From the NCBI RefSeq assembly GCF_001884065.1, contig NZ_MACH01000153.1:62001-126000 (forward strand): DNA of 64,000 bases, written 5' to 3'. Positions 24,552 through 32,793 of this stretch are shown here, one piece after another. Each line of letters begins with the position of its first letter. Within the stretch, counting starts at the first letter, position 1. The notes beneath the pieces are model-generated. The model was given only the letters and a program-made list of their open reading frames with translations, searched no databases and was not told the origin of the DNA. The DNA comes from Bacillus proteolyticus (GTDB taxonomy: Bacteria > Bacillota > Bacilli > Bacillales > Bacillaceae_G). A program made the translations under genes and the position numbers.

Positions 24552-25916
24552 ATGAAGAAAGAAGAGATAATGGCCAGTAGGATTACGGAGCAGCTTGGGG
24601 GAGTAAAAAATATTCGTGGCATTGCTCATTGTATGACGAGGTTACGACTAACGCTTCATGATGAAAGTAAAGTGAACATGGATCTTTTGAAAAAGGTTGA
24701 AGGCGTTATGGGCGTGATTGAAGATGAAACACTTCAAGTTGTCGTTGGTCCAGGAACGGTAAATAAAGTAGCGGCTGAAATGGAAGTTTTAACAGGACTC
24801 AGAATTGGTGAAGTGGCAGATCATCACCTTGAAGATCTTGGGCAAGAGATGAAGTCAGAGATTAAGAAGAAAAATAATACACCAGTGAAAAACTTTTTAC
24901 GCAAAATAGGAAGTATTTTCATTCCGTTAATTCCGGGGCTTGTTGCGTCAGGAATTATAAATGGGGTTGCTAACTTTGCGAAAAACGCAGGTGCTGATCC
25001 GAATGCAACGTGGTTACAAATGCTACTACTTATTGGCGGCGGTATCTTTACATTCTTAGGAATTTTAGTCGGCTGGAATACAGCGAAAGAATTTGGCGGG
25101 ACACCAGTTCTTGGGGCAATTGCTGGTATTTTAATTTTTAACCCGGCAATGGCGAATGTAAAATTATTCGGTGAAGCGCTAGTACCCGGGCGGGGGGGAT
25201 TATTTGCAGTTATTTTTGCAGCATGGCTTATGGTTGTAGTTGAAAGACAAGTTCGAAAAGCAGTGCCAAATGCAGTTGATATTATCGTGACACCGCTCAT
25301 TACTGTGTTAGTAGTAAGTATTGTAACGATGTTAGCAATTCAACCGGTAGCTGGTTTCTTATCTGAAGGAATTACAAGCGGAATTAATGCGATTTTAAAT
25401 ATTGGGGGAGCGTTTGCTGGAGCTGTGCTTGCCGGAACATTTTTACCTCTCGTTATGGTCGGATTGCATCACGGTTTAACACCGATTCATATGGAATTTA
25501 TTAATCAAACTCACGTAACGCCTTTATTACCAGTACTTGCAATGGCTGGTGCTGGGCAAGTAGGAGCAGCCATTGCGATTTTTGTGAAAACAAAAAACAA
25601 ACGACTTCGTAATGTAATTAAAGGTGCATTACCAGTTGGTTTTTTAGGAATTGGCGAACCGTTATTATACGGGGTTACATTACCACTTGGAAAACCGTTT
25701 CTTACTGCTTGTCTAGGCGCCGCTGTTGGTGGTGCATTCCAAGCAGTTATGAAAACAGCAGCACTCGGAATCGGTGTATCAGGATTATCATTAATTCCGT
25801 TAATTGCCGATAATAAATATTTATTATATTTCCTTGGATTAGTAGTTGCATATACGTTCGGATTCATCTTTACGTACTTCTTCGGATTCAAAGAAGAAAT
25901 GGCAGAAAACATATAG
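24552..25916 (+). CDS. murP: PTS transporter subunit EIIBC, MurNAc-specific
   Basis: 454 residues. N-terminal EIIB domain (~1-85) with the phosphorylated Cys27 in GIAHCMTRLRL, a short linker, then the EIIC membrane domain (~115-450) with GLHHGLTPIH and GIGEPLLYGV motifs. EIIA is absent, so a shared EIIA-Glc must supply phosphate, as known for MurP. Imports and phosphorylates MurNAc or MurNAc-GlcNAc. Followed by a terminator-like hairpin, yet mupG starts 48 bp later without its own obvious promoter. Confidence 0.92.
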   Translation: MKKEEIMASRITEQLGGVKNIRGIAHCMTRLRLTLHDESKVNMDLLKKVEGVMGVIEDETLQVVVGPGTVNKVAAEMEVLTGLRIGEVADHHLEDLGQEMKSEIKKKNNTPVKNFLRKIGSIFIPLIPGLVASGIINGVANFAKNAGADPNATWLQMLLLIGGGIFTFLGILVGWNTAKEFGGTPVLGAIAGILIFNPAMANVKLFGEALVPGRGGLFAVIFAAWLMVVVERQVRKAVPNAVDIIVTPLITVLVVSIVTMLAIQPVAGFLSEGITSGINAILNIGGAFAGAVLAGTFLPLVMVGLHHGLTPIHMEFINQTHVTPLLPVLAMAGAGQVGAAIAIFVKTKNKRLRNVIKGALPVGFLGIGEPLLYGVTLPLGKPFLTACLGAAVGGAFQAVMKTAALGIGVSGLSLIPLIADNKYLLYFLGLVVAYTFGFIFTYFFGFKEEMAENI

Positions 25917-25941
25917 AGAAAGGGATTCCTTTCTCTTTTTC
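25914..25941 (+). terminator. Hairpin between murP and mupG (possible attenuating terminator)
   Basis: GAGAAAGG/CCTTTCTC arms followed by TTTTTC. Partial read-through would set a lower mupG level. Confidence 0.65.
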
Positions 25942-25964
25942 TATTCATAGAAAGGGAGATTCAT

Positions 25965-27038
25965 ATGATAGGAGTTTCAATTTATCTTTCAAAAGAACGA
26001 GTAACGAAACAAGAAGAGTGGCTAAAAGTAGCGAAGCAAAACGGGTTTTCATCTATTTTTACATCACTCCATATACCAGAGGATGATCCTGGTACATATA
26101 AAGAGTTGATTCAAATACTTGGGAAGCAGGCTCTTGAAAATGAAATGGAATTAATGGTCGATGTTTCTCCAAAATCGCTATACCATTTAGGAATGACGTA
26201 CGAAAATGTGGAAGAGTTAGTAGAGTGGGGCATTACTGGTTTACGAATGGATTATGGCATCACACCGAAAGAAATTGCACACGTATCTCATAAAATGAAA
26301 GTAGCTTTGAATGCGAGTACGATTACAGATTCATTTTGGAGAGAGTTACTTACGGAAAATATCCGAGTAGATCGTGTAGAAGCGTGGCATAATTTTTACC
26401 CGCGTCCAGAAACAGGACTAGCAAAGTCATTTTTACAAAAACAAAATAAGTATTTACATGAGTGCGGAATAAAAACGATGGCATTTATTCCGGGAGATGG
26501 TGAAAAACGCGGTCCATTATGTGAAGGTTTACCGACATTAGAAAAACACCGCTATGTGCGGCCGCTTGAAGCGTATTTAGAACTTGTGCAAGAGTGTGAC
26601 GTCGATAAAGTGCTAATTGGGGATATAAGCGGGAGCATAGGAAGTGTACAAGAAATCGCAATTGCGAGTAATGGAATTATTCCAGTGAGATATCAATCAT
26701 TTATAAATGATAGCGACACTGTACAACTGTTAGAACGAGTGCATACGAACCGGCTTGATCCAGCTCGTGATGTCATTCGCTCTGTAGAATCGCGCGAAGA
26801 AAATAAAGTTGTATTACAACCAATGAATACAATTTCAAGAAAGAAAGGCAGCATTACAATTGATAATGAATTGTACGGTAGATATGCTGGTGAAATGCAA
26901 ATTGTTATAAATGATTTACTTGAAGATGAGAAAGTGAACGTTGTCGGAATGGTTATGGAAGAGGACGTGTCTTTATTGCCGTATATTGATGCTGGAAAAA
27001 AGTTTCAACTTTTTCTGTGTGATAGAGTAAAAGCTTGA
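25965..27038 (+). CDS. mupG: MupG-family 6-phospho-N-acetylmuramidase
   Basis: 357 residues: TIM barrel (~1-235; IGVSIYLSKER, EAWHNFYPRPETG near 140, LPTLEKHRYV near 190) and C-terminal cyclophilin-like domain (~245-355; ELYGRYAGEMQI). In S. aureus the murQ-mupG-murP-murR operon uses MupG to split MurNAc-6P-GlcNAc after uptake, giving MurNAc-6P for MurQ. Operon membership here makes the same role likely. The ATG follows AAAGGGAG. Compare the paralogue at 464-1549, tied to a different PTS. Confidence 0.9.
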   Translation: MIGVSIYLSKERVTKQEEWLKVAKQNGFSSIFTSLHIPEDDPGTYKELIQILGKQALENEMELMVDVSPKSLYHLGMTYENVEELVEWGITGLRMDYGITPKEIAHVSHKMKVALNASTITDSFWRELLTENIRVDRVEAWHNFYPRPETGLAKSFLQKQNKYLHECGIKTMAFIPGDGEKRGPLCEGLPTLEKHRYVRPLEAYLELVQECDVDKVLIGDISGSIGSVQEIAIASNGIIPVRYQSFINDSDTVQLLERVHTNRLDPARDVIRSVESREENKVVLQPMNTISRKKGSITIDNELYGRYAGEMQIVINDLLEDEKVNVVGMVMEEDVSLLPYIDAGKKFQLFLCDRVKA

Positions 27039-27056
27039 ATTAGAGCTATTTTGTAA

Positions 27057-27092
27057 AAGACATTATTCGTAAAACGGATAATGTTTTTTGTT
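27057..27092 (+). terminator. Terminator of the mur operon
   Basis: CATTATTCGT/ACGGATAATG arms around AAA, followed by six T. Confidence 0.8.
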
Positions 27093-27109
27093 TTCTTTAA
27101 AAAAAGCAT

Positions 27110-27138
27110 TTGACGAATGAAAAGAAATACCGTATTGT
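27110..27138 (+). promoter_or_regulatory. Promoter of the DoxX gene
   Basis: TTGACG, 17-bp spacer, TATTGT. A short inverted repeat GTGAA-N6-TTCAC (27147-27162) covers the start region and may be an operator. Confidence 0.6.
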
Positions 27139-27190
27139 TTTGTCTTGTGAATATATGTTCACCATAACAAAACAAAAAGGAGAGTTCAAA

Positions 27191-27595
27191 ATGAATCAAT
27201 ATATTGGGAATTTAATTATTCGTATCGTGTTAGGAGTTACGTTCTTTGCACACGGTTTAGCAAAGTTTCAATCAGGTATAGATAACGTAGCAGGATGGTT
27301 TACAAGCATCGGTTTACCAGGTGTTCTTGCGTATGGCGTAGCGACAGTTGAATTAGTAGGTGGTATATTATTAATTATCGGTTTAGGTGTACGATATATA
27401 GGATTGTTATTCGCTCTTATTTTAGCTGGAGCTATCGTAAAGGTAAATGGAGCAGCAGGATTATTAGGAGATGGAAAGAATCCAGGATATGAATTAGATC
27501 TTGCATTATTATCAATGGGTGCGTACTTATTCGTTGTAAAAGCAGAAGGATATGTAGATCGTTTCTTAAAAGAGAAAGTAATGAAAACGAAGTAA
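27191..27595 (+). CDS. DoxX-family membrane protein
   Basis: 134 residues from the ATG at 27191 (AAAAGGAG 8 bp upstream). Four membrane segments; IIRIVLGVTFFAHGLAKF and ATVELVGGILLIIGLG are DoxX signatures. Relatives include B. subtilis CatD/YfiD, induced by thiol-reactive quinones. Here a monocistronic gene with its own promoter and operator-like repeat. Confidence 0.85.
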   Translation: MNQYIGNLIIRIVLGVTFFAHGLAKFQSGIDNVAGWFTSIGLPGVLAYGVATVELVGGILLIIGLGVRYIGLLFALILAGAIVKVNGAAGLLGDGKNPGYELDLALLSMGAYLFVVKAEGYVDRFLKEKVMKTK

Positions 27596-27612
27596 ATTTT
27601 ATTTATAAATTG

Positions 27613-27654
27613 TTGACTTAAAGAGTTATTGTAACTATAATAGTTACAATAACT
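27613..27654 (+). promoter_or_regulatory. Promoter with perfect 31-bp operator palindrome
   Basis: TTGACT (27613-27618), 17 bp, TATAAT (27636-27641). Perfect 14-bp arms AGTTATTGTAACTA/TAGTTACAATAACT around TAA (27624-27654) cover the -10. The core GTAACTA-N3-TAGTTAC recurs 66 bp downstream. Confidence 0.75.
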
Positions 27655-27681
27655 GAATTAAGAATAAAATAATTTAAATAT

Positions 27682-27728
27682 TTTTTTACACAAGATGTAA
27701 CTAATTTAGTTACATCTTGTGTAAAAAA
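27682..27728. promoter_or_regulatory. Perfect 22-bp-arm palindrome: terminator hairpin sharing the operator core
   Basis: Arms 27682-27703 and 27707-27728 are perfectly complementary with a 3-nt loop, flanked by T and A runs, so it can terminate the DoxX transcript in either direction. Its heart GTAACTA-ATT-TAGTTAC repeats the operator core found over the upstream -10. Confidence 0.75.
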
Positions 27729-27752
27729 TAAATAAACGAGGGAGGAAGTACT

Positions 27753-28154
27753 ATGCCTAAATCAAATTTAGAAATTATTCGAAGCACATATGAAGGATCA
27801 GCTTCTTCGAATGCAAAACATTTAGCGGAAGCCCTCTCCGAAAAAGTAGAATGGACAGAGGCAGAAGGTTTTCCTTATGGCGGAACGTATATAGGTGTAG
27901 AAGCTATAATGGAAAATGTATTTAGCCGTTTAGGATCAGAATGGAATGATTATAAAGCGAGTATAAATATGTATCATGAAGTAAACGGAAAAGATGTAAT
28001 TATTGCTGAAGGTGTTTATTCAGGAGTTTATAAAGAAACGGGAAAATTGTTTGAAGCAGAATTTGTTCATATATGGCAGCTCGAAAATGGAAAAATCATA
28101 AAATTTAAGCAATATGTGGATAGTTATATTGTGCGAGAAGCGATGAAGGTTTAA
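27753..28154 (+). CDS. SnoaL/NTF2-like protein
   Basis: 133 residues with the cone-shaped SnoaL-like fold: N-terminal helix EIIRSTYEGSASSNAKHLAEAL, WTEAEGFPYGGTYIG, and final strands FEAEFVHIWQLENGKIIKFKQYVDS. Such proteins are small-molecule isomerases, hydrolases or binding proteins. The ATG follows GAGGGAGGAAG. The twin palindromes upstream indicate tight repression by an unlinked regulator; induction by an electrophile is a guess. Confidence 0.8.
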   Translation: MPKSNLEIIRSTYEGSASSNAKHLAEALSEKVEWTEAEGFPYGGTYIGVEAIMENVFSRLGSEWNDYKASINMYHEVNGKDVIIAEGVYSGVYKETGKLFEAEFVHIWQLENGKIIKFKQYVDSYIVREAMKV

Positions 28155-28166
28155 AATGAAATAAGG

Positions 28167-28208
28167 AAACAAATGGAATCGGCTGTGCGCAGGCGATTCC
28201 ATTTGTTT
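28167..28208 (+). terminator. Terminator of the SnoaL-like gene
   Basis: Perfect 15-bp arms (28167-28181 and 28194-28208, AAACAAATGGAATCG and its complement), ending in TTTGTTTAT. Confidence 0.7.
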
Positions 28209-28241
28209 ATGTGATTATTAGGGGAATGGGGAATACATAAT

Positions 28242-28724
28242 ATGAAAAAATGGATTATAGGGACAATTACAATGATTGTAATTGCGATAGGAGCTGTATT
28301 CGGTGGTACGAAACTTCTTAATTATATAGAAGAAGAGGAGAAGAGTCTGAAAGCACAAAATGTAACGGGGCAACAAGGGAAGAAAGAAAAGGAAGAGAAG
28401 CAACAAGCTAGTGAAGATGAAATTATTTCTACCATGCATAGGATGGTACATCAAAAAGTGAAATCTTCTGAAAAATGGGGATTTATTGAAATGACAAATA
28501 AGGAAATTCGTAGTGCGAAGGAAGCAGTAGAAAGCAGTACAAATTTCAAATATAAATCAAAGCTACTTTCTACGTTGGAGCGCTGGGAGAAAGGGGATTT
28601 TTCACAAACGGTTGAGGAGCATAACTTTTTGTGGGAAATTCAAGGTGGTGATACTGGAAAAGCAACAGAACGTTTATCGCCAGAAGAAGAAAAGCAGTAT
28701 GTGAAAGAAATGAAAGGTAAATAA
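28242..28724 (+). CDS. DUF6241-type membrane-anchored protein
   Basis: 160 residues. One N-terminal membrane segment (~4-25), a charged linker (EEEEKSLKAQ...KKEKEEKQQ), then a helical domain with MHRMVHQKVKSSEKWGFIEMT and HNFLWEIQGGDTGKATERLS, the core of the DUF6241 family. Function unknown; the domain lies outside the membrane. Convergent terminator with the DMT gene. Confidence 0.7.
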   Translation: MKKWIIGTITMIVIAIGAVFGGTKLLNYIEEEEKSLKAQNVTGQQGKKEKEEKQQASEDEIISTMHRMVHQKVKSSEKWGFIEMTNKEIRSAKEAVESSTNFKYKSKLLSTLERWEKGDFSQTVEEHNFLWEIQGGDTGKATERLSPEEEKQYVKEMKGK

Positions 28725-28754
28725 AAACATCGCCACTTTGGTGGCGATGTTTGT
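28723..28754. terminator. Bidirectional terminator
   Basis: Perfect 12-bp arms AAACATCGCCAC/GTGGCGATGTTT around TTTG, shared by convergent genes. Confidence 0.9.
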
Positions 28755-28758
28755 TTGA

Positions 28759-29670
28759 TTAAGAATGTTTTCGCATTAAAGCTCTAGTTGGCTGAACAGT
28801 AACAGTTTTGAAATGGGAAAATAAATAACATCCTGTAACGACGATAATTGTACCGAAAATTTGAATCCATGTTAGTTCTTCTCCAAGGAAAATAAATGCT
28901 AAAATCGCTGTAAAAATGGGATTGAAGTTTAGAAAAATACCTGATGTTGTAGCTCCTAATTTTTGTACGCCAATATTCCAAAAAACCATACAAAGAACTG
29001 TAGAAATAATTCCTGTATATAAAAGTGATGTAATGAAAGAAGAATTAATATTGGAAACAGAGAAGCTACCTATGTTAAATGGCAGTAATAAAATAACGCC
29101 AAAAATACCAGAATATAATGTTGCCATGAGTGGTGTAGTTGTTTTTGTAGCCCATTTACTGCAAACAGAATAGATTCCCCAAATACAAACTGCCGCCATC
29201 ATCCATAAATCTCCGCTATTAAAATGTAGTGAAAATAAAAGTGAGAAATCACCTTTTAATAAGACAAGAACCACTCCGAAGAATGAAAGAATCATGGATA
29301 AAATTTGAAGAGTATTTACTTTTTCTTTTAGAAATAACACAGAAAATAATGCGATGGAAATCGCGTTTAATGTAGAAATAAGACCTACATTTGTAGCAGA
29401 TGTTTTTTCTAATGCTAAAAATTGAAAGATGTTAAAGAGGGCGACCCCTGAAATTCCCATCAGTATTAACGGAAGTATTGCAGCGCGCGGCGGAATAATT
29501 TTCTTTTCTTTAAACCATACCATCGGTAATAAACAAACAATCGCAATCATCCATCTTAAATTTGTCAGTGTCATTGGTGATGCATGATCAACGAGCGATT
29601 TCCCAACGACGAAATTTCCTCCCCATAATAAGCTCGTTAATAATAGTAAAAAGACGTAAAAATAAGGCAT
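28759..29670 (-). CDS. DMT-superfamily (EamA) transporter
   Basis: 303 residues from the ATG at 29670, chosen for AAAGGGG 8 bp upstream. Ten membrane segments in two EamA halves (LTSLLWGGNFVVGKSL at the start; WMMAAVCIWGIYSVCSKWATK opening the second half at ~160). EamA proteins export amino acids or metabolites. The divergent Lrp/AsnC regulator upstream is the probable controller, as is common for amino-acid exporters. Confidence 0.88.
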   Translation of the reverse strand: MPYFYVFLLLLTSLLWGGNFVVGKSLVDHASPMTLTNLRWMIAIVCLLPMVWFKEKKIIPPRAAILPLILMGISGVALFNIFQFLALEKTSATNVGLISTLNAISIALFSVLFLKEKVNTLQILSMILSFFGVVLVLLKGDFSLLFSLHFNSGDLWMMAAVCIWGIYSVCSKWATKTTTPLMATLYSGIFGVILLLPFNIGSFSVSNINSSFITSLLYTGIISTVLCMVFWNIGVQKLGATTSGIFLNFNPIFTAILAFIFLGEELTWIQIFGTIIVVTGCYLFSHFKTVTVQPTRALMRKHS

Positions 29671-29875
29671 GTTAAAATCCCCTTTGTTGTAATCAATATG
29701 AATTGTAAATAATTTTAGCATTTTTCTTTATTGTGTAATATATTATTTTGTATAATGATAAAAACTCGATAAAATGTTTTGTTAGAAGTATTATTTGCGG
29801 AAAAACATTCAGTTTTATATGGATTATGAGATGTTTCTTCGAATAATCATCGGTAAGAAAAAAGGGGGAATTATA

Positions 29876-30370
29876 ATGGAGTCATCTGTTATTAAAGTGT
29901 TAGATGATTTAGATGTACAAATTTTAGATATATTGCAGAAGGAATCACAAGTAAGTAATGCAGAGCTTGCACGACGCGTTAATTTATCACCGGCTGCGAT
30001 GCATGCACGCATAAAAAGGTTGGATGGGGAAGGTTTTATTGATAAGCAAGTAGCAATTTTAAATCAAGAAAAGCTTGGTTTTGATTTACTATGCTTCATT
30101 TTTATGAGTACAAATATTCATCAATCAGATAAGCTGGAAGTGTTGGAAAAAGAATTAGAAGCGATGCCAGAAGTGTTAGAATGTCACTGTTTAACAGGAG
30201 AGTATGATTATTTATTGAAGGTTGCAAATCGTGATCGTAAAGAACTGGAGCAGTTTATTAGAAAGTTGAACAAGCTTGGTATTACACGGATACAGACGAG
30301 TTTAGCACTCCGTGAAATTAAATATTCGACTGTATTGCCGATACGAAATGAGGAACCGGGCATCGATTAG
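29876..30370 (+). CDS. Lrp/AsnC-family transcriptional regulator
   Basis: 164 residues from the ATG at 29876 (AAAGGGGG 7 bp upstream). N-terminal winged helix (~8-65; LDVQILDILQKESQVSNAEL then NLSPAAMHARIKRL), C-terminal RAM effector domain (~75-155; ECHCLTGEYDYLLKVANRD). Senses an amino acid and probably controls the divergent EamA exporter. Confidence 0.9.
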   Translation: MESSVIKVLDDLDVQILDILQKESQVSNAELARRVNLSPAAMHARIKRLDGEGFIDKQVAILNQEKLGFDLLCFIFMSTNIHQSDKLEVLEKELEAMPEVLECHCLTGEYDYLLKVANRDRKELEQFIRKLNKLGITRIQTSLALREIKYSTVLPIRNEEPGID

Positions 30371-30508
30371 ATTGCTTGGTTTTTTGCTTGTATAATATTC
30401 AGAAAAGTGATTGACGGGGAGAAAAGAGAGATGTATTATTATATAAAATTATGAATTAAAATTCATTAAAAGTTATAAATATTAATACCAGAGGCAAGGG
30501 GATATAAT

Positions 30509-30964
30509 ATGAAAATCTTTAATGCGGTCACAAGTGATGTGCAAGAAATTTATAATCTCATTGAAATTTACGCAAAAGAGGGAGTTGTTTTACCGCGGTC
30601 TCTTTTGTCTCTCTATCAATATTTGCAATGTTTATATGTTATGAAAGAAGACGGGAAAATTGTTGGAGTTGCTGGATTGCATGTATTAGGGGAAGACCTT
30701 GCAGAAGTACGATCTTTAGTCGTTTCGCATACATATGCAGGGAAAGGGATAGGGCGCATGCTCGTAAATCATGTGATGGAGGAAGCTACGAAAATAAATG
30801 TGAAAAGAGTGATTTCCTTAACGTATGAAACAGTATTTTTTCAAAAGTGTGGATTTGATTTTGTAAATAAAGAAGCATTGCCAGAGAAAGTGTGGATTGA
30901 TTGCAGACATTGTCCAAAGGTTGATGATTGTGATGAGGTGGCGATGGTTCGGTATGTTGGGTGA
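30509..30964 (+). CDS. GNAT N-acetyltransferase (ArgA-like)
   Basis: 151 residues with the acetyl-CoA loop VVSHTYAGKGIGRMLV (~72-87), preceded by DLAEVRSLVV. The C-terminus has CRHCPKVDDCDEVAM, a Cys-rich tail seen in YlbP/ArgA-like acetyltransferases of Bacillus. ATG follows CAAGGGG. Substrate unknown; arginine biosynthetic role is possible by similarity to NAGS-type domains. Confidence 0.82.
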   Translation: MKIFNAVTSDVQEIYNLIEIYAKEGVVLPRSLLSLYQYLQCLYVMKEDGKIVGVAGLHVLGEDLAEVRSLVVSHTYAGKGIGRMLVNHVMEEATKINVKRVISLTYETVFFQKCGFDFVNKEALPEKVWIDCRHCPKVDDCDEVAMVRYVG

Positions 30965-30977
30965 AAATTTTATAGAG

Positions 30978-31014
30978 AAAAAGAGCCCACTATTATGTAA
31001 ATAATAGTGGGCAT
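30978..31014. terminator. Terminator between the GNAT and SDR genes
   Basis: Perfect 12-bp arms GCCCACTATTAT/ATAATAGTGGGC; the minus-strand side is followed by CTCTTTTTCTC, so it mainly serves the SDR gene. Confidence 0.8.
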
Positions 31015-31043
31015 CTATATTTCAATAAGAAATGAGAGTGTTA

Positions 31044-31814
31044 TTAAGAATTTGAATTCGTTTGTCTCACGGCAAAATTATAAAGAGGATCTCTAAGTTC
31101 ATAGTTATACGTAAAACCGTCGACAATTCCTACAACCTTATCGTTATCATAAAGGTCGAGCATAAATTGTGCCATTTGTTTTGCAGTGTGGAATTTCGGT
31201 ACAACATTATCGTATTGGAATTCATCAATATCAAATGAGCGTTTCGCAAATTCTGTTTCAGTTGCAGCAGGGGCTAAAACTTTTGCTTGCAGTTTTGCGC
31301 CTTGTTCTTTCAGTTCGTGGGACAGTCCTTCTGTAAATGCACTTACATAGAATTTCGTAGCACAATACGTAACAGCATTAGCCACAATCGTATATCCACC
31401 GCCCGATGAAACGTTAATAAGCTGTGTTCCATCAACCATTGAATAATCTCGAACGAAAAGGGAAGATAGTATTGTTAGTGCTTCTATATTTAGATGCAAC
31501 ATCGTTTCTATTTTATTTAAATTTTGTTCGGCAATTGAGGCGAAATTACCAAAGCCTGCGTTGTTAATCCACGTTTCAATTTGAAAACTTTGTAGACTTT
31601 CATACAGTTTATAAACTTCTTCAGTGACGGATAAATCAGTTTTTCGAATGACAACATCCAATTTCGGATTCATTTCGTTAATTTTCAATTTTAATTCTTC
31701 TAATTCTGCTTGTCTTCGAGCTATAAGTATTAAATTTTTTCCGTGAGATGCAAAGGCTAAAGCTGATTCATAGCCGATTCCTGAACTAGCACCAGTAATA
31801 ACAGTATATTTCAT
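31044..31814 (-). CDS. Short-chain dehydrogenase/reductase (SDR)
   Basis: 256 residues from the ATG at 31814, chosen for AGGAGG 7 bp upstream. Rossmann motif TGASSGIGYE (~6-15), NNAGFG (~82), catalytic Ser in INVSSGGGYT (~134) and YCATK (Tyr/Lys, ~150-154). NADP-dependent oxidoreductase of unknown substrate. Its promoter has the 19-bp spacer and palindrome of MerR-activated genes; the MerR gene is divergent 130 bp away. Confidence 0.9.
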   Translation of the reverse strand: MKYTVITGASSGIGYESALAFASHGKNLILIARRQAELEELKLKINEMNPKLDVVIRKTDLSVTEEVYKLYESLQSFQIETWINNAGFGNFASIAEQNLNKIETMLHLNIEALTILSSLFVRDYSMVDGTQLINVSSGGGYTIVANAVTYCATKFYVSAFTEGLSHELKEQGAKLQAKVLAPAATETEFAKRSFDIDEFQYDNVVPKFHTAKQMAQFMLDLYDNDKVVGIVDGFTYNYELRDPLYNFAVRQTNSNS

Positions 31815-31853
31815 ATAAAGTCCTCCTAAATTCAAATTAATTATTATGGTTAG

Positions 31854-31884
31854 ATTTTATTTGTTAGAGTATACTCTAAGTCAA
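31854..31884 (-). promoter_or_regulatory. MerR-type promoter of the SDR gene with operator palindrome
   Basis: Minus strand: TTGACT (31879-31884), 19-bp spacer, TAAAAT (31854-31859). The spacer holds the perfect palindrome TTAGAGTATACTCTAA (31864-31879). An overlong spacer twisted by the regulator is the hallmark of MerR-family activation. Confidence 0.8.
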
Positions 31885-31944
31885 ATGTTTTTTATAAAGC
31901 AGTCAAATATATGATGGTAAATGGCATGTGGAGGGAGTATGAGT

Positions 31945-32304
31945 ATGTACACAATTAGCGAGGTAGCGAAATTATTAAGAGTGAGCACACATACATTACG
32001 TTATTATGAAAAAGAGAACATATTAATTGCAAACCGCGATACAAATGGGAATCGACTGTATGAAGAATCTCATATAAAGTGGTTGCAGTTTGTAATGAAA
32101 TTAAAACAAACGCAAATGCCGATAGCGAAAATAAGAGAATACGCTAGATTATATTTAGAAGGGGAGCATACAACAGAAGCTCGTTTACAACTGTTAGAAG
32201 ATCATAGGAAATCTATTCAAACTCAAAGAGAAAACTTAGTAATTACAGAGAAGATGCTCGAAAATAAAATTATTGCATACAAAGACTCGTTAGAAAGTAA
32301 ATAG
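31945..32304 (+). CDS. MerR-family transcriptional regulator
   Basis: 119 residues from the ATG at 31945 (GGAGGG 9 bp upstream; the ATG at 31939 is too close). Winged helix ~1-70 (MYTISEVAKLLRVSTHTLRYYEKENIL) and a dimerising coiled coil ~75-115. No cysteine sensor motif of metal-type MerR, so it resembles AdhR/NmlR relatives that respond to aldehydes. Likely activates the divergent SDR gene and itself. Confidence 0.9.
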   Translation: MYTISEVAKLLRVSTHTLRYYEKENILIANRDTNGNRLYEESHIKWLQFVMKLKQTQMPIAKIREYARLYLEGEHTTEARLQLLEDHRKSIQTQRENLVITEKMLENKIIAYKDSLESK

Positions 32305-32309
32305 CGTAC

Positions 32310-32565
32310 AAAATATTTCGTTCTTTGTTGCATGTTGAAAAGGGAGTACAGGTCTTTGTTTTGGAGTTTATCTATGAGTATTTTATTATAATGTGCCGAT
32401 AAATTAAAAAAGAGCAGTTAGCTAAAAGCAACTGCTCGATTCAAAGGGATCTCCAAGGGGGAATGGAGAAAATATTTTGTTACTACCATTATTAACAGAT
32501 TATTGAGAAATATACATATGGATTTTAGAAATTTAAAATATTATTTGGTTAATAGAATCCGGGTG
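32310..32565. other. Intergenic stretch between merR and the SMR operon
   Basis: No plus-strand gene. It contains an orphan minus-strand terminator (32405-32437) and a 23-codon minus-strand frame (32418-32489) without a ribosome site. No ykkC/guanidine riboswitch motif is visible upstream of the SMR genes. Confidence 0.5.
32405..32437 (-). terminator. Orphan minus-strand terminator
   Basis: GAGCAGTT/AACTGCTC arms (32412-32419 and 32430-32437) with TTTTTT following only on the minus strand; no annotated minus-strand gene ends here. Confidence 0.65.
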
Positions 32566-32595
32566 TTGACACTTTATCAATTGGTCATGTAGAAT
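32566..32595 (+). promoter_or_regulatory. Promoter of the SMR operon
   Basis: TTGACA, 18-bp spacer, TAGAAT; a TetR-type operator starts 5 bp after the -10. Confidence 0.7.
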
Positions 32596-32600
32596 ATTTA

Positions 32601-32617
32601 TGAATGACATTCAGTCA
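32601..32617. promoter_or_regulatory. TetR-type operator O1
   Basis: TGAATGACATTCAGTCA, a 17-bp imperfect palindrome at the transcription start of the SMR operon; one of four related sites. Confidence 0.6.
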
Positions 32618-32753
32618 TTTTTATGTAGAAGGGTGTAGATAAGCAACTTTTATATGCAGTTAGCTTAATAACGGAACAAATATAAGGGTAAATGAGGATG
32701 ATATTGGTTTTTTAAATAGTAGTTAGCGTGAGATTATATTTTTTAACTAAAAG

Positions 32754-32770
32754 TGACTGACGGTCAGTCA
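32754..32770. promoter_or_regulatory. TetR-type operator O2
   Basis: TGACTGAC-G-GTCAGTCA, a perfect 17-bp palindrome 23 bp before the first SMR gene. Confidence 0.7.
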
Positions 32771-32793
32771 GTAGATAATAGAAGGTGAGAGAT

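Noticed and set aside
25511-25948. 145-codon minus-strand frame inside murP
   Set aside because: Antisense shadow of the EIIC domain; composition is that of a reversed membrane protein.
32418-32489. 23-codon minus-strand peptide
   Set aside because: Not listed as a gene because it lacks a ribosome site and overlaps the terminator stem; only the orphan terminator is reported.
32310-32793. Guanidine (ykkC) riboswitch before the SMR pair
   Set aside because: Expected from B. subtilis ykkCD, but the conserved ykkC elements are not visible; TetR operators are present instead.
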